This document shows, one piece after another, positions 5,281 through 6,305 of a stretch of 6,305 nt of DNA. Source of the stretch: Candidatus Omnitrophica bacterium 4484_49 (GTDB lineage: Bacteria; Omnitrophota; Gorgyraeia; Kaelpiales; Kaelpiaceae). A model generated the notes under the pieces. The model did not search any database. It was not told where the DNA came from and saw only the letters and a program-made list of their open reading frames with translations. Each line of letters opens with the position of its first letter. The first letter of the stretch is position 1. The stretch spans positions 1 through 6,305 of the forward strand of contig NATI01000055.1 in assembly GCA_002085265.1 (NCBI GenBank), written 5' to 3'. A program made the position numbers and the translations under genes.

Positions 5281-6305
5281 TCTCAAAATTGATGAAGTTG
5301 TAAATGCCTGTGGCGGAAGTTTAATAACGGGAGGAGAGGCGACTCATATCACGAGATTTTCTGTAGACTCCAGAGATAAAGAAAAAATTGATTGCTTTGT
5401 AGCCCTTAAAGGAAGAAAATTCGACGGCCATAATTTTATACCGGAAGCAATTGGTAAGGGGGCTAAGGTAATAGTATTTCAGAAGGGCCTGTTGAAGATA
5501 GAACCTTATAATTATCAGGGTATTTTTTTTATCGAAGTTAACGACAGTTACCAGGCCCTGTATAGTTTAGCCAGATATAAAAGGAAGAAATTCCAATTTC
5601 CTATCCTGGGTATAACAGGAACTACTGCTAAGACAACAGTAAAGGAATTATGTGCTCAGTTTTTGTCTTTAAAATATGACTGTTTCAAGAATTACCTGAA
5701 TCAGAATAACCTTCTGGGTTTAAGTCTCAATATATTAAATTGCGACCATCAGTATGAATTTGGAGTATTTGAACTGGGTATCTCTCAGCCAGGGGAGATG
5801 GATTTGTTACTGGATATCCTTTGTCCTGATCATGGGCTTATCACCAACATCGGTCCCGGACATCTGGAGTTTCTTTACAGCGAGAGAAAGGTGTTTGAGG
5901 AAAAGGTGCGGCTTTTTCAGAGATTGCCTGCTGGTGGTTTTGGTTTTTACTCCCGGGATGATAAATATCTTGCGGAAATTGATAACTGGACATTGCCATT
6001 GAATTTTATTACTTTTGGTCTTTCCCCTCAAAACAAATACTGGGCAAATCCTGTAAGGATTGACATGGATGGCAGCGAGATGGTTTTATGGAATGGAGAA
6101 AAAATAAGAATACCTCTTCTGGGCGTTCATAATGTAATTAATGTTCTGGCTGCGATTGCATGTGCTCTGGAATTTTCAGTTCCCCGAGAGGCAATTTTAG
6201 AAACTACAATTCAAATTAAACCTCTACCAGGGAGATTTAAATACTATTCTTTTGGCAAAATCCATATGATAGATGACAGTTATAATTCCAATCCTCTATC
6301 ACTGC
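5270..6305 (+). CDS. murF: UDP-N-acetylmuramoyl-tripeptide--D-alanyl-D-alanine ligase MurF, partial (3' end outside window)
   Basis: MurF attaches D-Ala-D-Ala to the UDP-MurNAc tripeptide using ATP, completing the cytoplasmic pentapeptide precursor. The window holds 345 of an expected 450 or so residues, open to the right edge with no stop or frameshift. The N-terminal domain has SVDSRD (31-36) and CFVALKGRKFDGHNF (42-56). The ATPase domain follows with P-loop GITGTTAKTTVKE (114-126), ELGISQPGEM (168-177), ITNIGPGHLE (191-200) and EEKVRLF (210-216). LLGVHNVINVLAA (283-295) and IDDSYNSNP (334-342), a MurF hallmark, mark the start of the last part. Two places are unusual: the P-loop has Ala120 where Gly normally precedes the catalytic lysine, and the following N-N-x-I-G-x-P motif reads NNLLGLS (146-152). 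The ATG at 5270 overlaps murE by 11 bases; GAGAG at 5258-5262 is a weak ribosome site, so coupling with murE is likely. MurF is favoured over a second MurE because of IDDSYNSNP and the gene order. Confidence 0.94.
   Translation, partial: MSVDLKIDEVVNACGGSLITGGEATHITRFSVDSRDKEKIDCFVALKGRKFDGHNFIPEAIGKGAKVIVFQKGLLKIEPYNYQGIFFIEVNDSYQALYSLARYKRKKFQFPILGITGTTAKTTVKELCAQFLSLKYDCFKNYLNQNNLLGLSLNILNCDHQYEFGVFELGISQPGEMDLLLDILCPDHGLITNIGPGHLEFLYSERKVFEEKVRLFQRLPAGGFGFYSRDDKYLAEIDNWTLPLNFITFGLSPQNKYWANPVRIDMDGSEMVLWNGEKIRIPLLGVHNVINVLAAIACALEFSVPREAILETTIQIKPLPGRFKYYSFGKIHMIDDSYNSNPLSL

Noticed and set aside
5754..6002. 82-codon plus-strand open frame inside murF
   Set aside because: It is in a different frame from a continuous, motif-rich MurF reading frame covering the same bases, and has no recognisable features.
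5270..6305. Possibility that the murF segment is a pseudogene because of its altered P-loop
   Set aside because: The frame is continuous for 345 codons with no stop or shift, and the catalytic lysine, TNIG, HLE, HNVxN and IDDSYNSNP motifs are kept, so it is read as a functional, divergent gene.
1..6305. A hidden novel system, mobile element, CRISPR array or structured RNA
   Set aside because: Nearly every base from 354 onward is accounted for by six well-known dcw genes with tiny gaps or overlaps. The only repeat array found is the operator before mraZ, and I saw no terminal inverted repeats, tRNA-like folds or foreign-looking insert.

Overview
The window is a stretch of an AT-rich bacterial chromosome holding the front part of a division and cell-wall (dcw) cluster. 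All genes are on the + strand. The order is the 3' end of an NCS2-family purine permease gene (1-225), a 128-base intergenic region with a promoter and operator, then mraZ, rsmH (mraW), an ftsL-like gene, ftsI (class B penicillin-binding protein), murE and the first three quarters of murF, which runs off the right edge. Nothing in the window indicates a mobile element, phage, CRISPR array or RNA gene.

Control is concentrated just upstream of mraZ. A near-consensus sigma-70-type promoter (TTGACA, 17-base spacer, TAAAAT) at 290-318 is followed at once by a perfect tandem repeat with a 10-base period (unit GTGGAATAAA, about 2.7 copies, 327-353) that ends at the mraZ start codon. The spacing matches known MraZ operators, so the first gene product probably represses the whole operon. 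The repeat fills the predicted leader, and no clear Shine-Dalgarno sequence precedes mraZ.

The genes are packed as one transcription unit. There are ATGA overlaps at mraZ/rsmH and rsmH/ftsL, a 14-base gap before ftsI, a 32-base overlap of ftsI with murE, and an 11-base overlap of murE with murF. They work together as follows: MraZ regulates the cluster; RsmH methylates 16S rRNA; the FtsL-like protein and FtsI belong to the septal peptidoglycan synthesis complex; MurE and MurF add the third residue and the terminal D-Ala-D-Ala dipeptide to the UDP-MurNAc precursor. The DNPR motif in MurE predicts meso-diaminopimelate peptidoglycan.

Taxonomy cannot be settled from the sequence. The organism is a walled, DAP-type, AT-rich bacterium. 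MraZ begins much like Firmicutes homologues, but the penicillin-binding protein has no C-terminal PASTA domains, which argues against an ordinary SpoVD/PBP2x-type Firmicutes gene. This is essentially an ordinary housekeeping region. The points most worth a second look are the MraZ operator that reaches the start codon and a MurF whose ATP-binding P-loop reads TGTTAKTT, with Ala in place of the usual Gly before the lysine.
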